From Bacillus massilioanorexius (lineage in GTDB: Bacteria > Bacillota > Bacilli > Bacillales > DSM-1321), in assembly GCF_902374955.1 (NCBI RefSeq), contig NZ_CABKRX010000047.1:25164-89163 (forward strand): 64,000 nucleotides of DNA, in the 5' to 3' direction. Below, piece after piece: positions 15,665 to 23,742 of this stretch. How positions within the stretch are numbered: position 1 is the first letter of the stretch; each line of letters begins with the position of its first letter. The notes beneath the pieces were generated by a model. It was not told the origin of the DNA. It did not search any database and saw only the letters and a program-made list of their open reading frames with translations. Both the position numbers and the translations under genes were made by a program.

Positions 15665-16044
15665 TTATTGACCAACTCCTGTAAATCATCACGAACTCTC
15701 ATTCTATAAGTACGCCCACCATGTTCATAAGCAATTTTCCGAAGATCACCTAATGATTTATTCAGATTCTTTTCAGAAGGCTTTTGAGGAAATTTGTTTA
15801 ATTCCATAATTGGCTTTAATAGTTCTAATGTATCCTTAACTTTCCTACGTTCATTTCTGATACGTTGTAAATCTTTACTATACTTATAACCTTCAGAAGC
15901 ATTGAAAGCCTTAAATTCGATTAAATGAAGTAAATCTTGTTGTTCTAACTCTAACTGTTTCAAATCTTTTTCTAACTGCTCATACTGACGAGGAAAATTA
16001 ACATATACATCACGAACATGTTTAATCGCTGATTCAAAATCCAT
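15661..16044 (-). CDS. Coiled-coil phage protein (127 aa)
   Basis: A 127-residue protein with a long central coiled coil (about 20-90; YEQLEKDLKQLELEQQDLL) and a basic C-terminus. AAAGGCGG precedes the ATG. It belongs to a run of closely packed early genes. Function unknown. Confidence 0.7.
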   Translation of the reverse strand: MDFESAIKHVRDVYVNFPRQYEQLEKDLKQLELEQQDLLHLIEFKAFNASEGYKYSKDLQRIRNERRKVKDTLELLKPIMELNKFPQKPSEKNLNKSLGDLRKIAYEHGGRTYRMRVRDDLQELVNK

Positions 16045-16410
16045 TTACAGCACCGCCTTTAACGCTGCTCGTAATGTTACATTCTCTTTATGCTTTTCCT
16101 CCATCATGCTTCTAAGTTGATTATTAGTACTAGTTGATAACTCTGAATCACGAATGTAAGAACGAACGTTTTCTTGTAATCTATGATTCTCTGCTAATAG
16201 ATCTTGATTTTCAGATTTTAAATCGATTATTGTATCTGCACTTTTAGATAATTCGTTCTCAGTATCTCCAGCAGCATCATGCAACTGCTGTCTCTCTTCT
16301 TCTAAGTCAAAAACGAATTTTGATAATCTATTTAATAATTCAGGATTAACTTCGATGCATTTATTGATTTCATTTAATAACTCTAAGTACTCAGTATTTT
16401 TATTAGTCAC
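16045..16410 (-). CDS. Coiled-coil phage protein (121 aa)
   Basis: Almost entirely predicted coiled coil, with heptads through FDLEEERQQLHDAAGDTENEL and DLKSENQDLLAENHRLQENV. The GTG start is chosen for its eight-base distance from AAGGAG. It abuts the next coiled-coil gene, so the two may form a complex. Function unknown. Confidence 0.7.
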   Translation of the reverse strand: MTNKNTEYLELLNEINKCIEVNPELLNRLSKFVFDLEEERQQLHDAAGDTENELSKSADTIIDLKSENQDLLAENHRLQENVRSYIRDSELSTSTNNQLRSMMEEKHKENVTLRAALKAVL

Positions 16411-16422
16411 ATCAAACACTCC

Positions 16423-16800
16423 TTATTTATCAATATTTCTTCGTTTCTTACGCTCACCGATATAAATACCTGCATTTCTCCATCGTTGTTTTTTAGACGC
16501 TAATTGTTCGCGTGTTACTCCGAAGTATTCAGCAATCTCTATTTCATTTCGAAATTTATCTCTAACCTCGTTATATTTCTCAGGAGTGATATGAGATAAA
16601 TCATGCTTCAAAACCTTTCCAAACCACGCTTTAAGTAATTCATTAAATTCTTTTGGTTCCATTCCTACTGCTTCAGCAATAGCTAACTTAGGCACACCAT
16701 CTTCAATAAGTAATTCAATCTCAGATTTCTTTAGGAATTCACCTTTTTGAAGTATGGCTGGCAATCCACTAGTCGTTGACCACATTGTTTCTACTTGCAA
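16423..16800 (-). CDS. Phage protein with HTH-like segments (125 aa)
   Basis: A 125-residue protein with two stretches that look like helix-turn-helix units: KLAIAEAVGMEPKEFNELLK and EIEIAEYFGVTREQLASKKQ. It ends in a basic tail, KKRRNIDK. It starts with TTG after AGGAGTGAG. A DNA-binding early regulator is plausible. Confidence 0.7.
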   Translation of the reverse strand: MQVETMWSTTSGLPAILQKGEFLKKSEIELLIEDGVPKLAIAEAVGMEPKEFNELLKAWFGKVLKHDLSHITPEKYNEVRDKFRNEIEIAEYFGVTREQLASKKQRWRNAGIYIGERKKRRNIDK

Positions 16801-17071
16801 AATCTCTCACTCCTTTTAACTTTCCTTTACGGCCACGATCTAGAATTAATATTGCAACTTCATCAATACAGCGATTAAACTTTTCAGCTAACTCAAAAAT
16901 ATTCATTCCAGCATTAAAGGACCGATCAAACTCTTTAACATCTCTTATATCCCAATTCCAATTCAATTCTTCTTCATCAAGAGGTACATAAACACCTATA
17001 CGCTTATGTACCATATGAGTATCTTCAATGTGACTAATTGCCATTGTTTCAATAGTTACCGGACTTTTCAC
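16769..17071 (-). CDS. Unknown phage protein with HTH-like C-terminus (100 aa)
   Basis: The C-terminal half, FNAGMNIFELAEKFNRCIDEVAIL, resembles a helix-turn-helix. The GTG start lies six bases after AAGGTG. It overlaps the next gene by 32 bases. Function unknown. Confidence 0.65.
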   Translation of the reverse strand: MKSPVTIETMAISHIEDTHMVHKRIGVYVPLDEEELNWNWDIRDVKEFDRSFNAGMNIFELAEKFNRCIDEVAILILDRGRKGKLKGVRDFASRNNVVND

Positions 17072-17086
17072 AATTATCACCTTAGT

Positions 17087-17968
17087 TTAGTATTTTTCTT
17101 GCAACTCTTTCATTAGGGCTTCTGCTTCTGCTTCAAAGTCAGGATTATGTTCCTCTGTTGGAGTACTGTTATTTTGGTTTTTAAGCCAATCTGGAACGAT
17201 TTCTTGACGTTGATATCCTCTACTTGGTTTGTTCTGTTTATCTCGCTTGCATTGAACTACAAGTCGGTCAAATTGATCTCTTAACTTGTCCATTGATAAG
17301 ATGTTCCCCTGCCAAAAAGAATCGTTTTGAGACCAATTTATAAGGAATTTAATTTGTTCTTCAGTTCGTTTATCTCGTTCCATCATCAATCTAACTGTAT
17401 TAGCCCATTTTTGAAGATTAGGCTTTTTATGTTCTGGATTGTTTTCTAGTATTCTTTGAAATAAGAAATTAGCTAATTGAAAATAAATTGACGACTCGTC
17501 ATAAGCTTGCTTATGATTTATATCTTTTTTATTATCATTATTTTCATTGTTATCATTATTAACATTATTGTTTGTGTCTTTTTGTGGTTCTTTTGTGGTC
17601 TCCTTATGGTTCTTTTGTGGTTCTTTTGTGGTTTCTGAATTTTGATAATCGCTGTAGTGACATATGGTTAAGGTGGTTTTTTTCTTGTCTGTTTTTTTAA
17701 CAATCATAGAGTCTTCTTCTAATAATTTTAAAAACGACCTTACCTTAGTTTTTGACCATCCCCAACGATCCATAAGCTTTAATTCAGATGTTATGAAACT
17801 ACCTCTTTCGACCACTATATATTCATTTCCAAGAAGCACTTTATTATCTTTGTGATTAGCAAGTAATAATAAATCAATCCATGCTTCAAACTTTGAAAAT
17901 GATCTTTTTTCTAAAAACAAAGGATGATCTTGAATCTTCCTGTGTAAACTAATCCACCCTTGATGCAT
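17087..17968 (-). CDS. Replication initiation / DnaD-type phage protein
   Basis: A 293-residue protein. The N-terminus, MHQGWISLHRKIQDHPLF through RGSFITSELKLMDRWGWS, is a winged-helix region typical of phage replication organisers. A low-complexity linker (about 115-165; repeats of TTKEPQ, then Asn-rich) leads to a C-terminal helical domain. GGAGGTG precedes the ATG. The DNA of the linker carries iteron-like repeats beside an AT-rich stretch, as in phages whose origin lies inside the initiator gene. Confidence 0.8.
   Translation of the reverse strand: MHQGWISLHRKIQDHPLFLEKRSFSKFEAWIDLLLLANHKDNKVLLGNEYIVVERGSFITSELKLMDRWGWSKTKVRSFLKLLEEDSMIVKKTDKKKTTLTICHYSDYQNSETTKEPQKNHKETTKEPQKDTNNNVNNDNNENNDNKKDINHKQAYDESSIYFQLANFLFQRILENNPEHKKPNLQKWANTVRLMMERDKRTEEQIKFLINWSQNDSFWQGNILSMDKLRDQFDRLVVQCKRDKQNKPSRGYQRQEIVPDWLKNQNNSTPTEEHNPDFEAEAEALMKELQEKY
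17521..17634. other. Candidate phage replication origin (iterons + AT-rich)
   Basis: GGTTCTTTTGTGG occurs at 17586-17598, 17608-17620 and 17619-17631, with a partial copy at 17579-17587. A run of almost pure A/T (17521-17575) lies alongside. Position within the initiator gene fits an origin. The repeats also encode a TTKEPQKNHKE-type linker, so the signal could be purely coding. Confidence 0.5.
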
Positions 17969-18093
17969 CTTTACACCTCCAAGATGCTTAATACCGAATA
18001 AACGTTCCATGTAGTCAATAGTCAATAGTTGATATATAATTGACCACAAGAACATTAGAATTAACAAATCAACCTGTCTAGTTGTTGCAGCAA

Positions 18094-18813
18094 CTAGGCA
18101 TTTTTCTTTTCCAAGAACTTATTTATGAAATAGATTTGACCTTTTCCTGTTACTTTAGGTGTGTACTTTGTATTCGGAACTCCATCACTTCCAGTATGAA
18201 TATGCGTGCTAACTTCGAATAAACTCAGTTCCATAGATCGTTGTGTTGGTTTATTCCAAAATGGTTTACTTTTACAAAGATACTCATTTTCTCTAAGCCA
18301 TTTAAATAGCCTCTGTTGTCCTATCTCAATTCCTTTTTGAGCTAATAAAATCGCTAAGTCTTTTACTAGAATACAAGTTTTGCTAACTGAAATAGCTTCA
18401 GCAAAGAATACTTTAGGCTTGTCCTCTTCTATTTTTGTAGATAACTCTAATACTTTTTTATCTGCATATTCTAAAGCTCGCTTCATAACCATTTCTGGAC
18501 TATTCCACATTTTTTCAAGTTGTAAAAAATACTGTCTAGCTTGTTTACCTTTTTCTGTACGTTGAATCATTGATATTTCTTTTGCCATGTCTAATTTCAA
18601 ATGATGTTCATATTGTTCTACGCTATTTCCTTGAGCTGTTACTCTTTTTTGAGTAAGAGTAATATAATCTACATTTTCTGCGAATCCAAAAGCAAGCATT
18701 CTTTCAAACCAGTCATTATATCTGGTTTTCACTCCCAAAAACTCATGCAACTCACGACCACTAATAATAATGTCTCCATTTTTATCATTTGATGTTTTAA
18801 TTAATTCGTTCAT
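18094..18813 (-). CDS. Phage antirepressor (AntA + KilA-C)
   Basis: A 239-residue, two-domain antirepressor. The AntA/AntB domain is at about 10-85 (GRELHEFLGVKTRYNDWFERM). A KilA-C/ANT domain is at about 125-235, with ILVKDLAILLAQKGIEIGQQRLFKWLRENEYL and TGKGQIYFINKFL. GGAGGTAAATGA precedes the ATG. Such proteins counteract or compete with the lysogenic repressor. Confidence 0.95.
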   Translation of the reverse strand: MNELIKTSNDKNGDIIISGRELHEFLGVKTRYNDWFERMLAFGFAENVDYITLTQKRVTAQGNSVEQYEHHLKLDMAKEISMIQRTEKGKQARQYFLQLEKMWNSPEMVMKRALEYADKKVLELSTKIEEDKPKVFFAEAISVSKTCILVKDLAILLAQKGIEIGQQRLFKWLRENEYLCKSKPFWNKPTQRSMELSLFEVSTHIHTGSDGVPNTKYTPKVTGKGQIYFINKFLEKKNA

Positions 18814-18825
18814 TCATTTACCTCC

Positions 18826-19107
18826 CTAATATTCTTTAGCAGTTTTCAGATGTTCGTGTATCCCAAACAAATTATAATTATCAGAGTTTGCCACTATTAC
18901 TTTTTGACAATCAGCTTTGTTAACTACTTCAACAGGAACTGGCATCACACCAGTATTATTGTAATAGATCTTGTTTTTATTTAATTTTTCTTCTGTATAA
19001 ATTCCTGCTTTTTTTATGTCCATGTAATAACCAGAATTATTAGGCCCCCACCATATATATTGATCACCTTTTGACCACTTTAGTGATAAGAGATAGTATT
19101 CTCTCAC
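18826..19107 (-). CDS. Unknown phage protein (93 aa)
   Basis: A 93-residue protein rich in Tyr and Asn, with SKGDQYIWWGPNNSGYYMDI near the start. It begins with GTG, sharing a GTGA overlap with the preceding tiny gene, whose end supplies AAGGAGGG. No family is recognised. Confidence 0.7.
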   Translation of the reverse strand: MREYYLLSLKWSKGDQYIWWGPNNSGYYMDIKKAGIYTEEKLNKNKIYYNNTGVMPVPVEVVNKADCQKVIVANSDNYNLFGIHEHLKTAKEY

Positions 19108-19202
19108 TCATTTCCCTCCTTCTGTAATCCCCCAATCATCATTCCAATACCAAGTGCGGCAACCAGAAACATATAAAATCCACATAATTCAGAAATATCC
19201 AA
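19104..19202 (-). CDS. Tiny membrane protein (32 aa)
   Basis: A 32-residue frame with a TTG start seven bases after AAAGGAGG: (M)DISELCGFYMFLVAALGIG, one membrane segment and a charged end, QKEGNE. It is coupled to the next gene. The excellent ribosome binding site is the main support. Confidence 0.65.
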   Translation of the reverse strand: MDISELCGFYMFLVAALGIGMMIGGLQKEGNE

Positions 19203-19270
19203 CTACATTCCTCCTTTTGATTTTTAGAACTTAAATCTTTCCTCAAATTCTGCAATAGTGGTAAAAAAAA

Positions 19271-19489
19271 TTATTTTGCTGAATTCATTTCAAATTTCTT
19301 TATATTATCCAAATCAGAAAAATCTTTACCTATATTTCTTTTAAGAAAATCATCAACTTCATATTTTGGAACTTTTAGCTGCCCAAGCTTCAGAACATTT
19401 AAATGTCCGCCTTTAATAAGTGCATAAACTAAAGAGGTATTACATTTAAAAAGTTTTGACACTTCCTTTACTGTAAATAGAACTTCCAT
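19271..19489 (-). CDS. Excisionase-type HTH protein
   Basis: A 72-residue DNA-binding protein of the excisionase/MerR-like type: MEVLFTVKEVSKLFKCNTSL, VYALIKGGHLNVLKLG, YEVDDFLKRNIG. AAGGTG precedes the chosen ATG. It could act in excision or as an early regulator. Confidence 0.8.
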   Translation of the reverse strand: MEVLFTVKEVSKLFKCNTSLVYALIKGGHLNVLKLGQLKVPKYEVDDFLKRNIGKDFSDLDNIKKFEMNSAK

Positions 19490-19505
19490 ATTGTTCACCT
19501 TCATT

Positions 19506-19691
19506 TCACTGATAATTAAATCCAAGGATTTCAGAAATTTTTTTCTTGTATTTTTCGCCTTTTCTATTACCTTTAACTATGTCCGACAAATAAGAAACTG
19601 AAATTCCGACTGTTTTCGCGACTTCTGTTAATGTCATTTCTTTAATAATTAGTCCCGTTTTAACGCTGATTTGAAATTGCTTTTTATCCAC
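19506..19691 (-). CDS. Cro-like repressor
   Basis: A 61-residue XRE-type protein with one helix-turn-helix: MTLTEVAKTVGISVSYLSDIVKGNRKGEKY. It is the first gene of the lytic operon, divergent from the ImmR-like gene, so it should be the Cro-like partner. GTG eight bases after AGGAGG is preferred; an ATG six bases upstream is too close. Confidence 0.85.
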   Translation of the reverse strand: MDKKQFQISVKTGLIIKEMTLTEVAKTVGISVSYLSDIVKGNRKGEKYKKKISEILGFNYQ

Positions 19692-19886
19692 CTTCATCAC
19701 CTCCTAAAAATTTACATGAGAAAATTTTCGCTAATTCATTGACTGAAAATTAGACTATATGCTAATATATAAGCAGGCAAAGATACAGAAAATGACAAAA
19801 TAAAACATATCGCTCCCCAGCGCATTATTGTTTGTATTTTTTCAATTTTCGCTGTATTTTCTGCAAATAAAAAAGCTTATATTTGA

Positions 19887-19915
19887 ATCTTAATAGACTA
19901 CAGACTAATTGTCAA
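19887..19915 (-). promoter_or_regulatory. Lytic (PR-like) promoter with operator in spacer
   Basis: TTGACA, a 17-base spacer, TAAGAT on the minus strand. The spacer contains TAGTCTGTAGTCTA, so repressor binding there would block polymerase. It drives the Cro-like gene and early operon. Confidence 0.75.
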
Positions 19916-19939
19916 CATCTATTTTTAGTCTACAGACTA
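19894..19939. promoter_or_regulatory. Repressor operators
   Basis: TAGACTACAGACTA at 19894-19907 and TAGTCTACAGACTA (a palindrome TAGTCT-2-AGACTA) at 19926-19939. A half site TAGACTA lies at 19751-19757. They are probably sites for the ImmR-like repressor. Confidence 0.7.
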
Positions 19940-19969
19940 TTTTTTTCAAATGCCGAGAGGTGACAGATA

Positions 19970-20386
19970 ATGACTTTGGTGCAAAAGATTAAATATTTGT
20001 GTAAACAAAGAAAAAAAACAATTGCTTCGTTGGAAAGAGATCTTGAGTTTGGTAATGGAACTATTAGGAAATGGGATAAGGCCTACCCATCAGCAGATAA
20101 ATTGAAAAAAGTTGCTGACTATTTTGGTGTAACAACTGATTATTTATTAAATGAATCAGAAGACACAACTACAATAATATCTACTCTATCTAAAAAAGAC
20201 CGAGACGATATTGAGAAGAGAATTATCGAAATACGAAACGACCTTACTGATTCAGACGGGTTGATGTTTTCTGGTGAACCGATGAGCGATGAAGCCAAGG
20301 AATCGCTCATGTCTGCAATGGAATATATAGTTACTCAAACAAAAATCATTAATAAGAAGTACACACCTAAAAAACACCGTAAGTGA
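19970..20386 (+). CDS. ImmR-like lysogeny repressor
   Basis: A 138-residue XRE-family repressor. The helix-turn-helix is at about 5-60 (KIKYLCKQRKKTIASLERDL, ADYFGVTTDYLL), with a C-terminal region SGEPMSDEAKESLMSAMEYI as in ImmR-type proteins. GAGAGGTGA precedes the ATG. The gene directly downstream encodes an ImmA-like protease. In ICEBs1 and phi105-type systems the protease cuts the repressor to induce the element, and that is inferred here. Confidence 0.92.
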   Translation: MTLVQKIKYLCKQRKKTIASLERDLEFGNGTIRKWDKAYPSADKLKKVADYFGVTTDYLLNESEDTTTIISTLSKKDRDDIEKRIIEIRNDLTDSDGLMFSGEPMSDEAKESLMSAMEYIVTQTKIINKKYTPKKHRK

Positions 20387-20407
20387 AATTAGATCGGAGT
20401 GTCATTT

Positions 20408-20848
20408 GTGAAATACTACGTCAGAAACATAGTTCAACATCTTATTAAGAAATACAATACAAGCAATCCGTACGAACTAGCCGATTGTTTAAATGTGCAT
20501 ATAGTAATGTGGGATCTACATCGTGAAATATTAGGATTCTACAAGTATGAAAAACGAACAAAGTGGATTTTTATTAATTCAAATTTAAGCGACATTGAAA
20601 AAGATATTACTTGTTATCATGAATTAGGACATAGTGTTTTGCATCCACGATTTAACACTCCGCATCTTAGAAGAGACACGATGTTTTCAGTGTCAAAACT
20701 AGAAAAAGAAGCTAATTTATTTACGGTAGAACTTCTATTACCTGATGACTTATGGAATGAGTACCTAGCTAATTTCAATAACTTAGAAGCAATCAGCCAA
20801 CACACGAACATACCTATTGAATTATTAAAACTAAAATTAGGATTTTAG
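20408..20848 (+). CDS. ImmA/IrrE metalloprotease (anti-repressor)
   Basis: About 146 residues of the ImmA/IrrE family, with the zinc motif HELGH in ITCYHELGHSVLHP and a downstream LEKEANLFTVELLLP helix that supplies the third ligand. The start is GTG eight bases after CGGAG. It is paired with the repressor upstream. Expected role: site-specific cleavage of that repressor on DNA damage or another signal. Confidence 0.93.
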   Translation: MKYYVRNIVQHLIKKYNTSNPYELADCLNVHIVMWDLHREILGFYKYEKRTKWIFINSNLSDIEKDITCYHELGHSVLHPRFNTPHLRRDTMFSVSKLEKEANLFTVELLLPDDLWNEYLANFNNLEAISQHTNIPIELLKLKLGF

Positions 20849-20858
20849 GAGTGATTTC

Positions 20859-21989
20859 ATGCAAGGCGGAGTTAGAAAAAGAGGTAGTTCTTGGTACTAT
20901 TATTTTGAAGCAGGGAAAATAGATGGAAAAAGAAAAAAAATAGAACGCAAAGGAGGCAAAACAAAAAAAGAAGCACAAATAGCTTTAAGAAACGCTATCG
21001 CTGAATTAGAAAATACAGGATCACCTTTATTAGAATCGAATATAAGTGTTGCTGACTATTTTAATTATTGGTTTGATAATTACGTGCTTACAAATTGTAA
21101 ATATAACACTCAACAATACTACAGAAGAATCATTGATGGTCACATTGTACCCTCCTTCGGAAGTTTAAAACTAAAACAAGTTACTTCAAAAAGATTACAA
21201 GAGTTCATTAATAAAAAATATCTTGAGGGGTATGCAAAAAGTAGTGTTGCAGCTATGTTAGGGGTAATAAAAAAAGGATTTCGTATGGCAAATAAACCGT
21301 ATAAGTTTATTAAAAATAGCCCAGCAGAAGAAGTAAAATTACCTTCATATAGTAAAGATTTTGATGATGATAATTTAAAAATTATCAGTAAAGATGATTT
21401 TGCTTGTATAATGAACAGATTCCCAGAGAATAGCACTTTCTATATACCTCTGCAAATTGCTTTTCATACAGGCATGAGAGCATCAGAAGTATGCGGTTTA
21501 ACATGGAGTAACGTAGATTTCGAAAAAAAAATCATTAAAATACGAAGTATTATGATTTTAAAAAAAGGAAAAATTGACATTGGTACTCCCAAAACTCCAG
21601 CATCAAAAAGGAATATATTAATTGGAGCTAAGCTTCTTGAAATACTAAAAAAGCATAAAAATAAGCAAGAAGAAAACAAAGAGAAATATGGCGAATACTA
21701 TATAGAGTCAGATTATGTATGCACTAGAGAAAACGGGAAAATAGTAACAATGGACACAATAAAATACCTTAGTAGGGTAATTAATTATGAATTAATGATA
21801 CCTTTTAATTTTCATTCTTTGAGACATACCCACGCAACAATGCTTATAGAAGCTGGGGTCAATATTAAATATGTTCAAAAAAGATTAGGACACGACAAAA
21901 TTAGTACTACTCTAGACACATATTCCCACGTTACTGAATCGATGGAAGAAACAAGTATTAAAACTTTCGAAAACTTCATCGAAGAATAG
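20859..21989 (+). CDS. int: Tyrosine integrase
   Basis: A 376-residue integrase. The arm-binding domain is at about 1-55, the SAM-like core-binding domain at about 63-150 and the catalytic domain at about 175-365, with R207 (TGMRASE), H319-x-x-R322 (HSLRHTH), H345 (RLGHDK) and Y355 (DTYSHV). All catalytic residues are present, so it should be active. TAGGAGTG precedes the ATG. It lies next to the predicted attachment site. Confidence 0.97.
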   Translation: MQGGVRKRGSSWYYYFEAGKIDGKRKKIERKGGKTKKEAQIALRNAIAELENTGSPLLESNISVADYFNYWFDNYVLTNCKYNTQQYYRRIIDGHIVPSFGSLKLKQVTSKRLQEFINKKYLEGYAKSSVAAMLGVIKKGFRMANKPYKFIKNSPAEEVKLPSYSKDFDDDNLKIISKDDFACIMNRFPENSTFYIPLQIAFHTGMRASEVCGLTWSNVDFEKKIIKIRSIMILKKGKIDIGTPKTPASKRNILIGAKLLEILKKHKNKQEENKEKYGEYYIESDYVCTRENGKIVTMDTIKYLSRVINYELMIPFNFHSLRHTHATMLIEAGVNIKYVQKRLGHDKISTTLDTYSHVTESMEETSIKTFENFIEE

Positions 21990-21990
21990 T

Positions 21991-22071
21991 ATTGCCACCA
22001 TGCCATTTAACACGGTGGCAAATAGGTGGCAAATGACTAAAATACCAAGGTAAAACATCTTGAAAACACTA
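21991..22071. other. Integrase arm sites and right attachment junction
   Basis: TTGCCACC and GGTGGCAA form an inverted pair, and GGTGGCAAAT repeats directly 11 bases apart (22014, 22025); these look like integrase arm sites. The crossover core probably lies between about 22050 and the rlmCD stop. It cannot be defined without the left junction. Confidence 0.6.
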
Positions 22072-23442
22072 TTATACCAACTCTAACAACGCGACCGTCT
22101 CCACATGTGTCGTTTGCGGGAACATATCAACCGGCTGAACTTCACAAGTTTGATAGCCACCATCTTCTAGGATACGGAGGTCACGTGCTAATGTTCCTGG
22201 ATTACATGAAACATATACGACCTTCTTCGGTTTCATAGCTTGTATAGTATTCAATAATGATTCTTCACAGCCTTTACGTGGTGGATCGACTACAATAACA
22301 TCTGCTTTAATACCTTCTTTATACCATTCAGTAATAACTGTTTCTGCCGGGCCTGCTTCAAATTCTACATTGGTAATGTTGTTGCTTTTCGCATTTTCAC
22401 GTGCATCACGGACAGCATCTTCAACAATTTCAACCCCGTACACTTTTTTCGCTTTTTGAGCTAAGAACAGTGAGATTGTTCCAATTCCACAATAAGCATC
22501 GATTACAGTTTCTTCTCCTGTTAAACCAGCAAATTCTAATGCTTTGTCATATAACACTTTTGTTTGAACAGGATTCACCTGGAAAAATGATCTTGGTGAA
22601 ATCGCAAATTTAATATCTCCAATGGTATCGGTAATTGTCGCTTTTCCCCATAATGTAAGTGAACGATCTCCTAAAATCACATTCGTACGTTTTACATTAA
22701 TGTTTTGTACGATACTTTTTACATTCGGAATTGCTTTGACAATATCTTTTACAATTTCATCTTTATTCGGTAAAGTTCTTGTACGTGTTACTAAAACGAT
22801 CATAATCTCGCCTGTTTCTTTTGCCCAACGAACGACGATGTGACGAAGTACACCTTTATGATCTTTTTCATAATAAGGAGCTACCCCATTGTTTACACAA
22901 ATATTTTTCACTTTAATTACGATGGAATCATCCATAGATAGTTCTACACCGCAGTTTGTCATATCTACGATTTCATGAGTACGTTTTTTATAATATCCTG
23001 CCACAACTCGACCTTTTTGTTCACCAACTGGTACTTGAACCTTATTGCGATATTGCCATGGATTCTCCATACCTAATACTGAATGAACCTTAACATCCTT
23101 TAACCCACCAATACGCTCTAAAGCATCACGCACTTGTTTTTCTTTTGCCTTTAATTGTCCTTCATAGCTTAAATGTAATAGCTGTGCGCCTCCACATTCT
23201 TTATGAAGGGAACAAGGATATTCTACTCGGTCTGGACTTTCTTCTATTAATTCTTCTAAGCGACCAAAGCCATAGCCTTTATTTGCTTTTACAACACGAA
23301 CTTTTGCTTTTTCACCTGGTAAAGCAAAAGGTACGAATAATGGATAACCATCTACTTTCGCTACCCCTGATCCATCCGTCGTTAAATCTTCAAATTGAAC
23401 AGTCACTATATCATTTTTCGAGACTGGAGCATTTTTCTTCAT
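22072..23442 (-). CDS. rlmCD: 23S rRNA (uracil-5)-methyltransferase RlmCD/RumA type
   Basis: A 456-residue TrmA-family methyltransferase. A TRAM domain occupies the first 60 residues, a SAM-binding [10 protein letters not shown] lies in the C-terminal half, and the nucleophile C413 sits in VSCNPGT with general base E448 (HVETV). The Fe-S motif [11 protein letters not shown] has Ala where the third Cys usually sits. AAAAGGAAG precedes the ATG. The 3' end borders the prophage; the known B. subtilis homologue yefA also has a recombinase region next to it. Confidence 0.95.
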   Translation of the reverse strand: MKKNAPVSKNDIVTVQFEDLTTDGSGVAKVDGYPLFVPFALPGEKAKVRVVKANKGYGFGRLEELIEESPDRVEYPCSLHKECGGAQLLHLSYEGQLKAKEKQVRDALERIGGLKDVKVHSVLGMENPWQYRNKVQVPVGEQKGRVVAGYYKKRTHEIVDMTNCGVELSMDDSIVIKVKNICVNNGVAPYYEKDHKGVLRHIVVRWAKETGEIMIVLVTRTRTLPNKDEIVKDIVKAIPNVKSIVQNINVKRTNVILGDRSLTLWGKATITDTIGDIKFAISPRSFFQVNPVQTKVLYDKALEFAGLTGEETVIDAYCGIGTISLFLAQKAKKVYGVEIVEDAVRDARENAKSNNITNVEFEAGPAETVITEWYKEGIKADVIVVDPPRKGCEESLLNTIQAMKPKKVVYVSCNPGTLARDLRILEDGGYQTCEVQPVDMFPQTTHVETVALLELV

Positions 23443-23595
23443 TTGTTCAACTTCCTTTTCTATTGTTTAAGGAGTATTCAAAGCTTAAACAACTTTGAAA
23501 TTCTCTCATATTGCCTATTCCTAATACAGACTAGCATGATTTTACCATAAAGACCTGCCACAATAAAGAAAGCGAACTATAATGCCGCTGTTCTC

Positions 23596-23689
23596 ATTCA
23601 ACTTTTCCATGAAGTGATTCAACTTTAACTGTTTTTCATTCAGCTTTCGACGAAAACGATTCAACTCTTGATCATTTTGGTTCAACTTC
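23596..23689. repeat. 21-bp-periodic TTCAAC array, five copies
   Basis: (A/G)TTCA(A/G)CT(T/C)(T/C) starts at 23596, 23617, 23638, 23659 and 23680, exactly 21 bases apart each time. The spacers differ. It lies in the gap between the hydrolase terminator and rlmCD. Confidence 0.9.
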
Positions 23690-23712
23690 CCGTAACTAAG
23701 CATTTTCCCACA

Positions 23713-23738
23713 CAAAAAAGCCGTCCGCAGACGACTTT
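23713..23738 (-). terminator. Rho-independent terminator of the hydrolase gene
   Basis: The minus strand shows AAAGTCGTC/GACGGCTTT with one GU pair, followed by a T run. It lies just after the hydrolase stop. Confidence 0.85.
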
Positions 23739-23742
23739 CCTC

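Larger units (their letters stand above)
1..22060. mobile_element. Prophage, right-hand portion (left end outside window)
   Basis: A continuous block of phage genes: tail, head, packaging, late regulator, replication, antirepressor, Cro/CI-type switch and integrase. Nearly all lytic genes read leftward, while the repressor, protease and integrase read rightward from a divergent control region, the usual temperate layout. The right boundary is placed just past the integrase, where the coding end of the chromosomal rlmCD gene begins. The tape measure, lysis and left attachment site must lie beyond position 1. Head and packaging genes look intact, so the element may be functional, but that cannot be judged from part of the genome. 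Confidence 0.95.

Noticed and set aside
19800..19830. CGCT/AGCG mini hairpin in the phage control region as an operator
   Set aside because: Only four base pairs around CCCC; too short to support on its own.
23590..23700. Possible CRISPR array, because of regular repeats
   Set aside because: The repeat is only about 10 bases, the period is 21 and there are no cas genes, so it does not fit CRISPR.
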